From positions 795,259 to 859,258 of the forward strand of contig NZ_QWBU01000001.1 of assembly GCF_003432075.1 (NCBI RefSeq): a stretch of DNA of 64,000 nucleotides, in the 5' to 3' direction. Source of the DNA: Shinella sp. WSJ-2 (GTDB lineage Bacteria; Pseudomonadota; Alphaproteobacteria; Rhizobiales; Rhizobiaceae). This document shows, in pieces, positions 17,105 through 26,211 of this stretch (position 1 is the first letter of the stretch; each line of letters starts with the position of its first letter). The translations under genes and the position numbers were made by a program. Under the pieces are notes generated by a model. The model was not told where the DNA came from. It was given only the letters and a program-made list of their open reading frames with translations, and ran no database searches.

Positions 17105-18144
17105 TGACCGAATCCGTCGTCTTCAAGAACGTCTCCATCATCTTCGGCGACAATCCGCAAAGGGCGCTTGCGCTCGCCGATGCCGGCAAGTCGCGTGACG
17201 AGATCGGCGCGGAAACCGGCCTGGTGCTCGGCGTCGCCGACGCCACGCTGTCGATCACCGAGGGCGAGATCCTCGTGCTGATGGGCCTGTCGGGCTCCGG
17301 CAAGTCGACGCTGCTGCGCGCCGTCAACGGGCTTGCTCCCGTGGTGCGCGGCGAGGTGCAGGTCAAGGCCGGCAACAGCTTCGTCAATCCCTATGCGACG
17401 ACGCCGAAAGCACTGCGCGACTTCCGCATGCACACCGTCTCCATGGTGTTCCAACAGTTCGCGCTCCTGCCCTGGCGCACCGTCGCCGACAATGTCGGCT
17501 TCGGTCTCGAGCTTGCCAATGTGCCGGAGGCCGAGCGCAAGGCGCGCGTCGCCGAACAGCTCGAACTCGTCAACCTGACCAAGTGGGCCAACCGCAAGGT
17601 CAACGAACTCTCCGGCGGCATGCAGCAGCGCGTCGGCCTCGCCCGCGCCTTTGCGACAGGTGCGCCGATCCTCTTGATGGACGAGCCGTTCTCGGCGCTC
17701 GACCCGCTGATTCGTACCCGTCTTCAGGACGAGCTGCTGGAATTCCAGCGCCGGTTGAAGAAGACCATCATCTTCGTCAGCCACGATCTCGACGAGGCCT
17801 TCCGCATCGGCAATCGCATCGCCATCATGGAAGGCGGGCGCATCATCCAGTGCGGCACGCCGCAGGAGATCGTGAAGAACCCGGCCAACCAGTATGTCGC
17901 GGATTTCGTGCAGAACATGAACCCGATCAACATGCTGACCGCTGCCGACGTCATGCAGCACGGCGCCTCCAGCAATGGCGGCGTGACGGCAACGGCGACC
18001 GCCCAGACCCCGCTCGTCGACATCCTCGACGCCATGTCGCGCACGCCGGGCAATGTCGGCGTGGTCGACAACGGCACGGTGATCGGCACGATCAACGCGC
18101 AGGATATCGTGAACGGATTGACGCGGCACCGTCGCCGCGGCTGA
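17101..18144 (+). CDS. choV: Choline ABC transporter ATP-binding protein ChoV
   Basis: A 347-residue ATPase that drives ChoXW. It has Walker A GLSGSGKST (62-70), Q-loop VFQQFALLPWRTV, signature LSGGMQQRVGLARA, Walker B ILLMDEPFSALDP and switch His in VSHDLDEAF. An N-terminal insertion of about 25 residues before the Walker A (ALALADAGKSRDEIGAETG) is typical of the ProV/OpuAA group. The C-terminal 70 residues form a CBS-like domain that in related proteins senses ionic strength. Only one CBS copy is visible. It overlaps choW by four bases, and a terminator follows. Confidence 0.95.
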   Translation: MMTESVVFKNVSIIFGDNPQRALALADAGKSRDEIGAETGLVLGVADATLSITEGEILVLMGLSGSGKSTLLRAVNGLAPVVRGEVQVKAGNSFVNPYATTPKALRDFRMHTVSMVFQQFALLPWRTVADNVGFGLELANVPEAERKARVAEQLELVNLTKWANRKVNELSGGMQQRVGLARAFATGAPILLMDEPFSALDPLIRTRLQDELLEFQRRLKKTIIFVSHDLDEAFRIGNRIAIMEGGRIIQCGTPQEIVKNPANQYVADFVQNMNPINMLTAADVMQHGASSNGGVTATATAQTPLVDILDAMSRTPGNVGVVDNGTVIGTINAQDIVNGLTRHRRRG

Positions 18145-18170
18145 CAGCCCGCACCGATCGGATTAGATAA

Positions 18171-18202
18171 GGCAGCGCTCCGAAACGGGCGCTGCCTTTT
18201 TC
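18171..18202 (+). terminator. Intrinsic terminator of choXWV
   Basis: GGCAGCGC pairs with GCGCTGCC across a loop and is followed by TTTTT, 27 bases after the choV stop. This is a classical rho-independent terminator. Confidence 0.9.
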
Positions 18203-18225
18203 CTCGCGAAGACCGGGAGAACGAG

Positions 18226-18990
18226 ATGACCGAGAAGGACAAGCCGAGCGTTCTGCGCGAAACGGACGACGATGCCCGCCGCCTCGCCCGCACCCTGCTG
18301 CGCTCCGCCCGCAGCTGCGCGCTCGCGGTCCTCGAACCGGAAACCGGCACGCCCTTTGCCAGCCGCACGCTAACCGGCACCGATACGGACGGCACCCCCG
18401 TCATCCTCGTCTCAGCGCTCTCCGTCCACACCCAGGCGCTACGCGCCGACCCCCGCGCCTCGCTGCTCGCAGGCGAGCCCGGCAAGGGCGATCCACTCGC
18501 CCATCCGCGCCTCACCGTGATCTGCGAGGCCCAAGAGGTCGCCCGCGACAGCGATATCCATACGGCCCTGCGCGAACGCTTCGTGCGCCGCCACCCCAAG
18601 GCAAAGCTCTATGTCGATTTCCCCGACTTCGCCTTCTTCCGCCTCGTACCGCTGCGCGCCCATCTCAACGGCGGCTTCGGCAAGGCTTTCGTTCTGTCGG
18701 CCGAGGATCTACTGATTCGTTCAGCCGCCCGCGGCGCGCTCGCCGCGATGGAAACCGGCGCCATCGAGCACATGAACAGCGATCACGCCGAGGCCGCCGG
18801 CATCTATGCCCGCCATTATTGCGGCGCCAAGGACGGCGACTGGATCATCGTCGGCCTCGATGCCGCGGGAATTGACCTTGCAAGCGGCGACAAACTGAAG
18901 CGCCTGGAATATTCACGCGAACTTGATCAGGCCTCGGAACTGCGCGGCGAGCTTGCGCGTTTGCTTCGCGAAGCAAGGGCAGTGGACTGA
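18226..18990 (+). CDS. HugZ-like haem utilisation / pyridoxamine-phosphate-oxidase fold protein
   Basis: A 254-residue protein with an N-terminal split-barrel flavin-reductase-like domain (about 15-160: ARTLLRSARSCALAVLEPE, ASLLAGEPGKGDPLAHPR) and a C-terminal DUF2470 domain with the IEHMNSDHAEA motif. This is the architecture of HugZ proteins, which help degrade or store haem. In rhizobia, related proteins (HugZ/HmuQ type) lie in haem-uptake regions, but no haem transporter is seen here, so the role is not firm. The start at 18226 follows GGGAGA. It lies between the choXWV terminator and nolR and is probably a single-gene unit. Confidence 0.85.
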   Translation: MTEKDKPSVLRETDDDARRLARTLLRSARSCALAVLEPETGTPFASRTLTGTDTDGTPVILVSALSVHTQALRADPRASLLAGEPGKGDPLAHPRLTVICEAQEVARDSDIHTALRERFVRRHPKAKLYVDFPDFAFFRLVPLRAHLNGGFGKAFVLSAEDLLIRSAARGALAAMETGAIEHMNSDHAEAAGIYARHYCGAKDGDWIIVGLDAAGIDLASGDKLKRLEYSRELDQASELRGELARLLREARAVD

Positions 18991-19070
18991 TAGATCAGCG
19001 TTTCCGTATCCGTCCAGCCGGACGCTTTCGGGGTCGAAAGCAGCCAGCCTATCGCTATGCGTGCGCCCTA

Positions 19071-19146
19071 CCCCCATTTCTTGCTCTTGATGGGGGAGGT
19101 TTTGTTTATATGCTAACAAGCGCATTCACATAAAATCACATGATTT
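19071..19146 (+). promoter_or_regulatory. Upstream region of nolR: candidate promoter and two inverted repeats
   Basis: TTGATG (19087-19092) and TATGCT (19109-19114) are spaced by 16 bases and could be -35/-10 elements. A perfect inverted repeat CCCCCAT (19071-19077)/ATGGGGG (19090-19096) overlaps the -35. A second repeat AAATCA (19133-19138)/TGATTT (19141-19146), separated by two bases, lies between -10 and the ribosome site. Either could be an autoregulatory operator for the ArsR-type product. The first could also end the upstream gene. Confidence 0.4.
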
Positions 19147-19174
19147 GAAGCGGAAACGCCCAAAGGAGTTTCAG

Positions 19175-19513
19175 ATGGACAAGATTTCAGACGCAGAGCA
19201 TGCGCAGGCCGAAGTTGCATCCGACTTTCTTTCCGCCATGGCGAACCCCAAGCGCCTCCTGATTCTGAAAGTTCTTGTTGAGGGCGAGATCGCCGTCGGC
19301 GCGCTCGCCGGCCAGGTCGGCCTCAGCCAGTCCGCGCTCTCCCAGCACCTGTCGAAGCTGCGTGCGCAGAATCTGGTGACCACCCGCCGTGACGCCCAGA
19401 CGATCTACTATTCCAGCAAATCGGATGCCGTGTTGACCGTGCTTGCGGCGCTCGACCGCATCTACAAGGCCCCTGGCAACGGCGCTTCGGAAAAGAAACT
19501 CCGCATCGCCTGA
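19175..19513 (+). CDS. nolR: ArsR-family transcriptional regulator, NolR-like
   Basis: A 112-residue winged-helix regulator. The stretch from LSAMANPKRLLIL through GLSQSALSQHLSKLRAQNLV and TTRRDAQTIYYSS is nearly identical to S. meliloti NolR, the repressor of nod genes and of other growth and symbiosis genes. There are no cysteine metal ligands of the ArsR/SmtB type, which fits NolR rather than a metal sensor. ATG 19175 (MDKISDAEHAQAE) has a strong AAAGGAG. The frame extending to 19145 is not used. NolR binds its own promoter in S. meliloti, and candidate operator repeats are seen upstream. A terminator follows the gene. Confidence 0.9.
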   Translation: MDKISDAEHAQAEVASDFLSAMANPKRLLILKVLVEGEIAVGALAGQVGLSQSALSQHLSKLRAQNLVTTRRDAQTIYYSSKSDAVLTVLAALDRIYKAPGNGASEKKLRIA

Positions 19514-19535
19514 ACTGTCGAGCCCATCGACCGAC

Positions 19536-19564
19536 AACGCCCCGGATCATCTCCGGGGCGTTTT
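19536..19564 (+). terminator. Intrinsic terminator of nolR
   Basis: AACGCCCCGGA and TCCGGGGCGTT form an 11-bp stem with a 4-5 base loop and run into TTTT, 22 bases after the stop codon. Confidence 0.9.
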
Positions 19565-19655
19565 GCTTTGGCACGTCACGTTGCGCGGTATTCGCGAAGC
19601 GGGCTAAGACACCGGACCAAGCCGTTCGGCTGTACGCAACCGTTGGAGCAAGACC

Positions 19656-19874
19656 ATGCGCAAATCCCGCAGCGAAATGGACGCGCTCGTCAGCGATATC
19701 GTCAACGAACCGAAACGGGACAACAGCGCCTATCTGGCCGCGGTCGCTGAGGCGCGGGATGCCATCGCGAAGGTGGAGGCGCATTTCGGCGTGCCTGTCA
19801 AAATGACAACCAAGACCAAGGCAAAAGCGAACGGCAAGTTCGTGGTGAAACTGATTTTCGAAAAGGCCGGCTGA
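19656..19874 (+). CDS. Small conserved hypothetical protein, 72 residues
   Basis: A 72-residue basic protein (MRKSRSEMDALVSDIVNE) with a good GGAGCAAG ribosome site. It has no membrane or signal segment. The C-terminal half is rich in Lys/Thr (KMTTKTKAKANGKFVVKL). I do not recognise it. It is a free-standing gene between the nolR terminator and the aminotransferase. Confidence 0.6.
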   Translation: MRKSRSEMDALVSDIVNEPKRDNSAYLAAVAEARDAIAKVEAHFGVPVKMTTKTKAKANGKFVVKLIFEKAG

Positions 19875-20011
19875 GCTGAAGAGCGGACCGACCGGCCGGC
19901 GAACATCGCTTGACGCTCTTGGGCGTCTTGATAATTTGACCATCGGGTAAAAATCACCGTCCGGCCAAGGCCCCAAGTATCCCCACATTCCAAACATCAT
20001 GGAGAGACCGC

Positions 20012-21337
20012 ATGTCCAACCGCCTCAACACACCCAACGATCTGCGCGCCTTCTGGATGCCGTTCACGGCCAACCGACAGTTCAAGAAGGAACCGCGGCT
20101 CTTCGTCGGCGCCAAGGACATGTACTACACGACCCATGACGGTCGTCAGGTGCTGGACGGCACGGCAGGCCTCTGGTGCGTCAATGCCGGTCACTGTCGC
20201 CCGAAGATCACCGAGGCGATCCGCGAACAGGCCGGTGAACTCGATTATGCGCCCGCCTTCCAGCTCGGCCATCCCAAGGCCTTCGAGCTTGCCAACCGCC
20301 TCGTCGACATCGCGCCTGAGGGCATGAACCACGTGCTCTACACCAATTCCGGTTCGGAATCGGTCGAGACCGCGCTGAAGGTGGCGCTCGCCTATCACCG
20401 CGCCAAGGGCGACGGTTCGCGCTTCCGTCTGGTCGGCCGCGAGCGCGGCTATCACGGCGTCAATTTCGGCGGCATCTCCGTCGGTGGCATCGTCTCGAAC
20501 CGCAAGATGTTCGGCACGCTTCTGACCGGCGTCGACCACATGCCGCACACCCACTTCCCCGACAAGAACGCCTTCTCGCGCGGCGAGCCGGAGCATGGCG
20601 GCGATATCGCCAGCGAATTGCAGCGCATCATCACACTGCATGACGCCTCCACCATCGCCGCCGTCATCGTCGAGCCGGTCGCCGGCTCCACCGGCGTGCT
20701 CATTCCGCCGAAGGGCTATCTCCAGAAGCTGCGCGAGATCTGCACGCAGTACGGCATTCTGCTGATCTTCGATGAGGTGATCACCGGTTTCGGCCGCCTC
20801 GGCGCGCCTTTCGCCGCACAGTATTTCGACGTGAAGCCCGATATCATCACCGCCGCCAAGGGCCTGACCAACGGCGTGATCCCGATGGGCGCCGTTTTCG
20901 TGACGTCGGAAATCCACGACACGTTCATGAACGGCCCGGAACACATGATCGAGTTCTTCCACGGCTACACCTATTCCGGCAACCCGATCGCCTGCGCCGC
21001 CGCGCTCGGCACGCTCGACACCTACAAGGAAGAAGGCCTGCTGACCCGCGCCGCCGAACTCGCTTCCTACTGGGAGGACGGCCTGCATTCGCTGAAGGAT
21101 TGCCCCAATGTTATCGACATCCGCAATGTCGGCCTGATCGGCGCCGTCGAGCTCTCGCCGATCGCCGGCGAGCCGACCAAGCGCGCCTTCAATGCCTTCC
21201 TCAAGGCCTATGAGAAAGGCCTGCTGATCCGCACGACGGGCGACATCATCGCGCTCTCGCCACCGCTGATCATTGAGAAGCCTCAGATCGACGAGTTGTT
21301 CGGCAAGCTGCGCGACGTGCTTCAGAACAACATCTGA
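20012..21337 (+). CDS. Beta-alanine--pyruvate (omega-amino acid) aminotransferase
   Basis: A 441-residue class III PLP aminotransferase. It has the TNSGSESVETALKVALAYHR cofactor-phosphate region, the LIFDEVITGFGRLG segment with the cofactor-binding Asp, and the Schiff-base lysine in TAAKGLTNGVIPMGAV. The N-terminal FWMPFTANRQFKKEPRLF and GLWCVNAGHCRPKI are typical of the beta-alanine:pyruvate group, which converts beta-alanine to malonate semialdehyde. A close alternative is a taurine- or other omega-amino-acid:pyruvate enzyme. GGAGAG lies six bases before the ATG. A dehydrogenase partner (mmsA) is not adjacent. Confidence 0.85.
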   Translation: MSNRLNTPNDLRAFWMPFTANRQFKKEPRLFVGAKDMYYTTHDGRQVLDGTAGLWCVNAGHCRPKITEAIREQAGELDYAPAFQLGHPKAFELANRLVDIAPEGMNHVLYTNSGSESVETALKVALAYHRAKGDGSRFRLVGRERGYHGVNFGGISVGGIVSNRKMFGTLLTGVDHMPHTHFPDKNAFSRGEPEHGGDIASELQRIITLHDASTIAAVIVEPVAGSTGVLIPPKGYLQKLREICTQYGILLIFDEVITGFGRLGAPFAAQYFDVKPDIITAAKGLTNGVIPMGAVFVTSEIHDTFMNGPEHMIEFFHGYTYSGNPIACAAALGTLDTYKEEGLLTRAAELASYWEDGLHSLKDCPNVIDIRNVGLIGAVELSPIAGEPTKRAFNAFLKAYEKGLLIRTTGDIIALSPPLIIEKPQIDELFGKLRDVLQNNI

Positions 21338-21392
21338 TCAGCCTATCACGACCACGGACATGGCGGCTTCGGCCGCCATTTTCGTTTGGGGA

Positions 21393-23015
21393 TCAAAGCC
21401 GGCGCAGATGGCCGGAATAATGCACGACGGTGCCGATAACGGGCAAAGCGATCGGCACGTCGAAGCAGAAAGCCTCGCCGTCGGCCCATTCCCTTGCCTT
21501 GCTCTTCGGTGCAAGCCGGAGCGGCATGGGAACACCGAAGACGGACCAGCCGCGCATCACCATCGTCAGGCCGTGTTCGTCGCATGGCAGATCGAAGGAA
21601 AACCGCATCGGGCCGAAGCGTTCGACAAGGCGCGCACCGGACTGGCTGAGTTCGCTGGAAAAGGTGTTGCCGGCAAAATCCCGCGTCCAGCGCTCCACCC
21701 CTTCGCACTCCTCGAAGGCGACATGCAGATCATGTTCGCCCTCCGGCGGAAAGCGCATGACGGCACAGACCAGCCGGGCCAGCAGCGCGCGGCCGCGCCG
21801 GACCCGCCCGCGTCCCGCAGCGCCGCCATCGCCGATGACGTCATGCATGCCGCGGACCGGCTGCGGCAGACGATCGTAGTCCGGGCCGATCAAACGGCGG
21901 TAGAGGGGCAGATAGGGCCTGTCCTCCACCGCATGGGCAATCGCCAGCCGCGAAAAATGCGGCTCGAAATCCTCCAGCGCAACCGCGCCCGCCGCATGGC
22001 GCGCACCCGGCGCGAGCGTGCCCGCGGCGATGGCATTGGCCAGCAAATGCGCGGCGATGGTCGGGATTTCCGGCCCGTCTCCCTCTTCGGCAATCAACGT
22101 CCAGCGCCGCACCCGCGCGCCATCCGCGCCCCAACCCTTCACTTCGATCGCCATGGCAGAGCGATCCGAGCCGAAGCGGGCGCTCAGGCCTTGCAGCGGC
22201 AGGAGCCATTTCGCGAAGGGCGACAGCGACGCGAGCCATCGCCATTTCACCGGCCAGCTGAGCAGCCAGAGCGTGAGAAGCTGGAAGGCGAATTCCGGCC
22301 CCGCGCGAAAAATCGTCGCCGGGCGGCCGGGAACGGTTTCCGGCACGATCGTATGATCCGGCACATCGGCAAGCGCCACCAGGCGGCGGATCGGCGCCCG
22401 ACCCGGCACCTCGAAACGTTCGCGCCGCAACCGGTGCCAGCCGGTCTCCTCGCGCCAGCGCCCGGCGCGCCATAGGCTGAACGGCTTTCCGACATAACTC
22501 AGGATCGCCGCAGCGACCGAGGCCCCCGCCGTCGCGCGGTTCGAAGCGCTGATCGCCATCTCGACCGAGCGCACGTCCCCCATATCCTTGCTCAGCGCGG
22601 CGATGACGGCACCGGAAAGCGCCGGCACGCTCGATCCGCCGGAGATGACGACCACATTGGCCGCCCGCGCCGCCGCATCCAGCCGGCCGATACCGCTGAC
22701 GAAATCCCGTGCATCGGCAAGATCGACATAGTGCACGCCGCAGGCGATGCAGGCCTCAACGACGCGGTAGCTGCTGCCCTGAAACGGCCCGGCCGCATCG
22801 ATCAGGAGAAAGGGACGATGCGCCCTGAGAACCGGCCGCAGATCACCATTCCGGTCGGCCACCAGCGCCTGCGCCTGGGGCAATTCCGACGCAAGGCGCG
22901 CGGCGGCTTCGCGATTGCGCCCGGCCACCAGCACCGCCCAGCCATCCGCCGCCAGCCGCCGGCAGAGACGAGCGCCGAACCCACCGTAACCGCCGAGAAC
23001 GACGACGCTTCTCAA
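21393..23015 (-). CDS. SDR/saccharopine-dehydrogenase-like protein with C-terminal DUF4166
   Basis: About 540 residues. The N-terminus has a Rossmann fold with VVVLGGYGGFGARLCRRLAA and AGPFQGSSYRVVEACIACGV, like NAD(P)-dependent saccharopine-dehydrogenase-type oxidoreductases. A second part fits DUF4166 (RLVERFGPMRFSFDLP, GWSVFGVPMPLRLAP, GTVVHYSGHLR). No substrate is known for this fusion. The apparent frame extends to 23159, but the Rossmann start sits just after TTG 23015, whose TTGA overlaps the TGA of the DCC gene. I take this coupled TTG as the start, although it has no clear Shine-Dalgarno site. Confidence 0.8.
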   Translation of the reverse strand: MRSVVVLGGYGGFGARLCRRLAADGWAVLVAGRNREAAARLASELPQAQALVADRNGDLRPVLRAHRPFLLIDAAGPFQGSSYRVVEACIACGVHYVDLADARDFVSGIGRLDAAARAANVVVISGGSSVPALSGAVIAALSKDMGDVRSVEMAISASNRATAGASVAAAILSYVGKPFSLWRAGRWREETGWHRLRRERFEVPGRAPIRRLVALADVPDHTIVPETVPGRPATIFRAGPEFAFQLLTLWLLSWPVKWRWLASLSPFAKWLLPLQGLSARFGSDRSAMAIEVKGWGADGARVRRWTLIAEEGDGPEIPTIAAHLLANAIAAGTLAPGARHAAGAVALEDFEPHFSRLAIAHAVEDRPYLPLYRRLIGPDYDRLPQPVRGMHDVIGDGGAAGRGRVRRGRALLARLVCAVMRFPPEGEHDLHVAFEECEGVERWTRDFAGNTFSSELSQSGARLVERFGPMRFSFDLPCDEHGLTMVMRGWSVFGVPMPLRLAPKSKAREWADGEAFCFDVPIALPVIGTVVHYSGHLRRL

Positions 23016-23422
23016 AGCACGCGATCTGCATCGCCGGGCGACGGCACCCAGCAGGTCTCGCGCCGCCCGAAGAGGCGGTAGCGATTGCGCGCCAGCCAGC
23101 GATAGGCGGGATCGCGCAGAAAGCGCGGAATGAACCGCAGCACGGCAAGGACCTTCCACGGCCAGCCGAGAGCGGCATAGATCGCCAGCACAGCGTCGCT
23201 GTCCTTCAGCACGGCATCGCCATCGACGATGATCAGGCTTTCCGGATTGGCGGGATCGATGCCGAAACGGCGATAGAGCGCCGCCCCCGTGGCCTTCTGC
23301 ATGGACGCGAGACGGAAGCGGCGGTTGCGATCATGTCGCAGCACGAATTGCGCATTGGCCGAGCAGAGAATGCACTCTGCATCGAAAACGATGATCGGCC
23401 CCGCCTTGTCGTCTTGTTTCAT
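23012..23422 (-). CDS. DCC family (DUF393) thiol-disulfide oxidoreductase-like protein
   Basis: A 136-residue thioredoxin-like protein with the family motif DxxCxxC written as FDAECILCSANAQF near the N-terminus, then a typical YRRFGIDPANPESLIIVDG and WLARNRYRLFGRRETCW ending. The family is named after the conserved Asp-Cys-Cys. Function is unknown, possibly redox or a mannosyl transfer accessory. It sits directly upstream of the DUF4166 protein, overlapping its start, a pairing I have seen described in proteobacteria. Confidence 0.85.
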   Translation of the reverse strand: MKQDDKAGPIIVFDAECILCSANAQFVLRHDRNRRFRLASMQKATGAALYRRFGIDPANPESLIIVDGDAVLKDSDAVLAIYAALGWPWKVLAVLRFIPRFLRDPAYRWLARNRYRLFGRRETCWVPSPGDADRVL

Positions 23423-23535
23423 GCCGTCATCCTATTTCGGTGCTCCGGTGCTATCAACCGAATTCCCCCACAGCCGGCGCGCAAAACCCGGCGATCCGCG
23501 CTAGACTGCGACAATAGTCCGTGAAAGGAGATTCG

Positions 23536-24405
23536 ATGCCGAGCCTCACCCGCATTGCCAATGCTGACCTTTCGGTCGAAGTCTCCTCGCTTGGCGCCGA
23601 AATGCAGTCGATCACCACGATGGACGGCAAGGCCTGGCTGTGGAATGGCGACGCCGCCTTCTGGACGGGACGCTCGCCGGTGCTCTTTCCCATCGTCGGC
23701 AAAGCGCCCGATGACACGATCATGATCGACGGGACGGCCTATGCGATGGCTCAGCACGGTTTTGCCCGGCGGCGGGAATTTGCGCTCGACAGCACGACGG
23801 CTAACGCCTGCCGCTACCGGCTCGAAGCCTCCGACGAAACGCGGGACGTCTATCCCTTCGACTTCGGGCTCACCGTCGAGCACAGCCTCGACAGCCGGAC
23901 GCTGACCGTGGCCTCCACCGTGGAAAACCGCGGCGAGACGGCCATGCCGTTCGGTTTCGGCTATCACCCCGCCTTCCTCTGGCCGCTGCCCGGCGGAGCG
24001 GAAAAACCCCACACGGTGACGCTCGACAATGCCGGCGAGCCGAAGCGCCAGCCGCTGGAAAAGGGACTGCTCTCGACAGGCCGCACGCCCTCCCCCTTCG
24101 ACAAGGGCCGGATCGTGCTGGCGCAGGATCAGTTCCTCGACGATGCGATGGTCTTTCCCGAAGGCGCGGGCGACGGCCTGACCTATGCCGCCGAGGGTGG
24201 GCCTGCGCTGAAATTCCATTTCGAGAACCTGCCGAACCTCGCACTCTGGACCAAACCGGGCGCGCCGTTCCTCTGCATCGAGCCCTGGCACGGCACGGCG
24301 GCGGAATTCGGTGGGTCGCGCGAATTGCGCGATCGCCCCTTCACGACGGAGCTTTCACCGGGAGAAAGCCGCCGTTTCGCCTTCTCCGTCACCTTTCCCG
24401 GCTGA
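23536..24405 (+). CDS. Aldose 1-epimerase family protein (LacX-like)
   Basis: A 289-residue beta-sandwich mutarotase-like protein. It has SRPSVLFPIVGK-like RSPVLFPIVGKAP, HGFARRREFAL with a catalytic-type His, FGYHPAFLWPL with the second His, and EPWHGTAAEFG near the end. This pattern fits the LacX-type subgroup, which interconverts anomers of hexoses. Start ATG 23536 (MPSLTRIANADL) follows AAAGGAG. GTG 23521 is rejected because the ribosome site would be inside it. The gene is divergent from the DCC/DUF4166 pair and stands before ade on the same strand, 63 bases away. Confidence 0.88.
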   Translation: MPSLTRIANADLSVEVSSLGAEMQSITTMDGKAWLWNGDAAFWTGRSPVLFPIVGKAPDDTIMIDGTAYAMAQHGFARRREFALDSTTANACRYRLEASDETRDVYPFDFGLTVEHSLDSRTLTVASTVENRGETAMPFGFGYHPAFLWPLPGGAEKPHTVTLDNAGEPKRQPLEKGLLSTGRTPSPFDKGRIVLAQDQFLDDAMVFPEGAGDGLTYAAEGGPALKFHFENLPNLALWTKPGAPFLCIEPWHGTAAEFGGSRELRDRPFTTELSPGESRRFAFSVTFPG

Positions 24406-24468
24406 GCGGCCTTTCTTCTCGCCGGGACGTCGCTAGAGTCTTTTGAAAAGGATTCGGGAGACATCGCC

Positions 24469-26163
24469 ATGGCCGATTTGGAACGCTACATCGATCAGGG
24501 AACCGGCCGGGAACCCGCCGACATCGTGCTCAAGGGCGGGCAATTCTTCGATCTCGTGACGGGTGAGCTGGTCGCCTCCGATATCGCGATTTCGGGCGAG
24601 CGCATCGTCGGCACCTGCGGTCCCTATACAGGCCGGACGGAAATCGACATCACCGGCCGCATCGTCGTGCCCGGCTTCATCGATACGCATCTGCACATCG
24701 AATCCTCGCTTGTCACACCGCATGAATTCGACCGTTGCGTGCTGCCCTATGGCGTGACGACGGTCATCTGCGATCCGCACGAGATCGCCAATGTGCTCGG
24801 CAGCGAGGGCATCGAATTCTTCCTCGACAGCGCGCTGGAAACCATCATGGATATTCGCGTGCAGCTGTCGAGCTGCGTGCCGGCGACGCATCTGGAGACG
24901 TCCGGCGCCGACCTGCCGATCGAGCGCCTCTTGCCCTTCCGCCATCACCCGAAGGTCATCGGCCTTGCCGAATTCATGAATTTTCCGGGCGTCATCCACA
25001 AGGATCCCGTCTGTCTCGCCAAGCTCGAAGCCTTCCAGGGCGGTCATATCGACGGCCACGCACCGCTGCTTTCAGGCAATGACCTTAACGGCTATCTCTC
25101 CGCCGGCATCCGCACCGAGCATGAATGCACGAGCGCCGAGGAGGCGCTGGAAAAGATCCGCAAGGGCATGCATATCCTCGTGCGCGAAGGGTCCGTCTCC
25201 AAGGACCTGCATGCCCTCATGCCCATCCTCACCGAGCGCCTCTCCCCCTTCATCGCGCTCTGCACAGATGACCGCAACCCGCTCGACATCGCCGAACAGG
25301 GCCATCTCGACTATATGATCCGCACCGCGATCGGCCATGGCCGCGCACCGCTCGCCGTCTATCGCGCCGCCTCCATCTCCGCCGCCAAGGCCTTCGGCCT
25401 CCGGGATCGGGGCCTTGTCGCGCCGGGCTGGCGGGCCGACCTCGTCGTCGTCGACACGCTGGAAAACTGCAAGGCCGAGATGGTGTTTTCCGCCGGCCGC
25501 AAGGTGAATGACGCGCTCTTCGGCACCCGCAAGCCCGTCGCCCCCGTCGGTCTCGACAGCGTGAAGGCGCGGCCGGTCAATGCCGCGCATTTCGCGGTGC
25601 CGGTTAGCGATGGCGAAACGCCTGTTATCGGCGTTCTACCGGGCAAGATCATCACCGAGCATCGCCGTTATCGCCTGCCGGCGCGCGGCAACCAGACATC
25701 GGTCGACCTCGCGCGCGACATCATCAAGGTCGCCGTCATCGAGCGTCACGGCAAGAACGGCAATCATGCCAACGGCTTCGTGCAGGGCTTCGGCCTGAAG
25801 AAAGGCGCAATCGCCTCAACCGTCGGCCATGACAGCCACAACATCTGCGTCGTCGGCGTCGACGAGGACGACATGGCGCTCGCCGCCAACCGTCTCGGAG
25901 AAATCAAGGGCGGCTTCGTGGTGGTGGAAGACAGCAAGGTCACCGGCGAGATCGCGCTCCCCGTCGCCGGCCTGATGAGCCTCGAGCCCTATGAGAGCGT
26001 GCGCGACACCCTGCACCATCTTCGCCAGGCCGCCTTCGCACTCGGCGCCACGCTGGAAGAACCCTTCCTCCAGCTTGCCTTCCTGCCGTTGCCCGTCATC
26101 CCGCACCTGAAGATTTCGGACCGGGGCATGGTGGATGTGGACAAGTTTGCACTGATCGGGTGA
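24469..26163 (+). CDS. ade: Adenine deaminase
   Basis: A 564-residue amidohydrolase converting adenine to hypoxanthine plus ammonia. It shows the metal site [14 protein letters not shown], a second metal-ligand region with [26 protein letters not shown], and the C-terminal family segment [11 protein letters not shown] with [11 protein letters not shown] at the end. Length and order match ade of Rhizobiaceae and B. subtilis. It starts with GGGAG before ATG 24469. It feeds purine salvage or, via hypoxanthine and xanthine, the breakdown pathway encoded about 20 kb further on. A strong hairpin after the stop separates it from the converging aglA. Confidence 0.95.
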   Translation: MADLERYIDQGTGREPADIVLKGGQFFDLVTGELVASDIAISGERIVGTCGPYTGRTEIDITGRIVVPGFIDTHLHIESSLVTPHEFDRCVLPYGVTTVICDPHEIANVLGSEGIEFFLDSALETIMDIRVQLSSCVPATHLETSGADLPIERLLPFRHHPKVIGLAEFMNFPGVIHKDPVCLAKLEAFQGGHIDGHAPLLSGNDLNGYLSAGIRTEHECTSAEEALEKIRKGMHILVREGSVSKDLHALMPILTERLSPFIALCTDDRNPLDIAEQGHLDYMIRTAIGHGRAPLAVYRAASISAAKAFGLRDRGLVAPGWRADLVVVDTLENCKAEMVFSAGRKVNDALFGTRKPVAPVGLDSVKARPVNAAHFAVPVSDGETPVIGVLPGKIITEHRRYRLPARGNQTSVDLARDIIKVAVIERHGKNGNHANGFVQGFGLKKGAIASTVGHDSHNICVVGVDEDDMALAANRLGEIKGGFVVVEDSKVTGEIALPVAGLMSLEPYESVRDTLHHLRQAAFALGATLEEPFLQLAFLPLPVIPHLKISDRGMVDVDKFALIG

Positions 26164-26176
26164 TGCCTCATGGATC

Positions 26177-26204
26177 GTGGCCGGACGATATAACGTCCGG
26201 CCAC
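26177..26204. terminator. Bidirectional hairpin between ade and aglA
   Basis: A perfect 11-bp inverted repeat GTGGCCGGACG/CGTCCGGCCAC with a six-base loop (ATATAA) sits between two converging stop codons (26163 and 26212). It has no clear T tract on either strand, so it may work with Rho or only stabilise both 3' ends. Confidence 0.6.
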
Positions 26205-26211
26205 CTGATCA

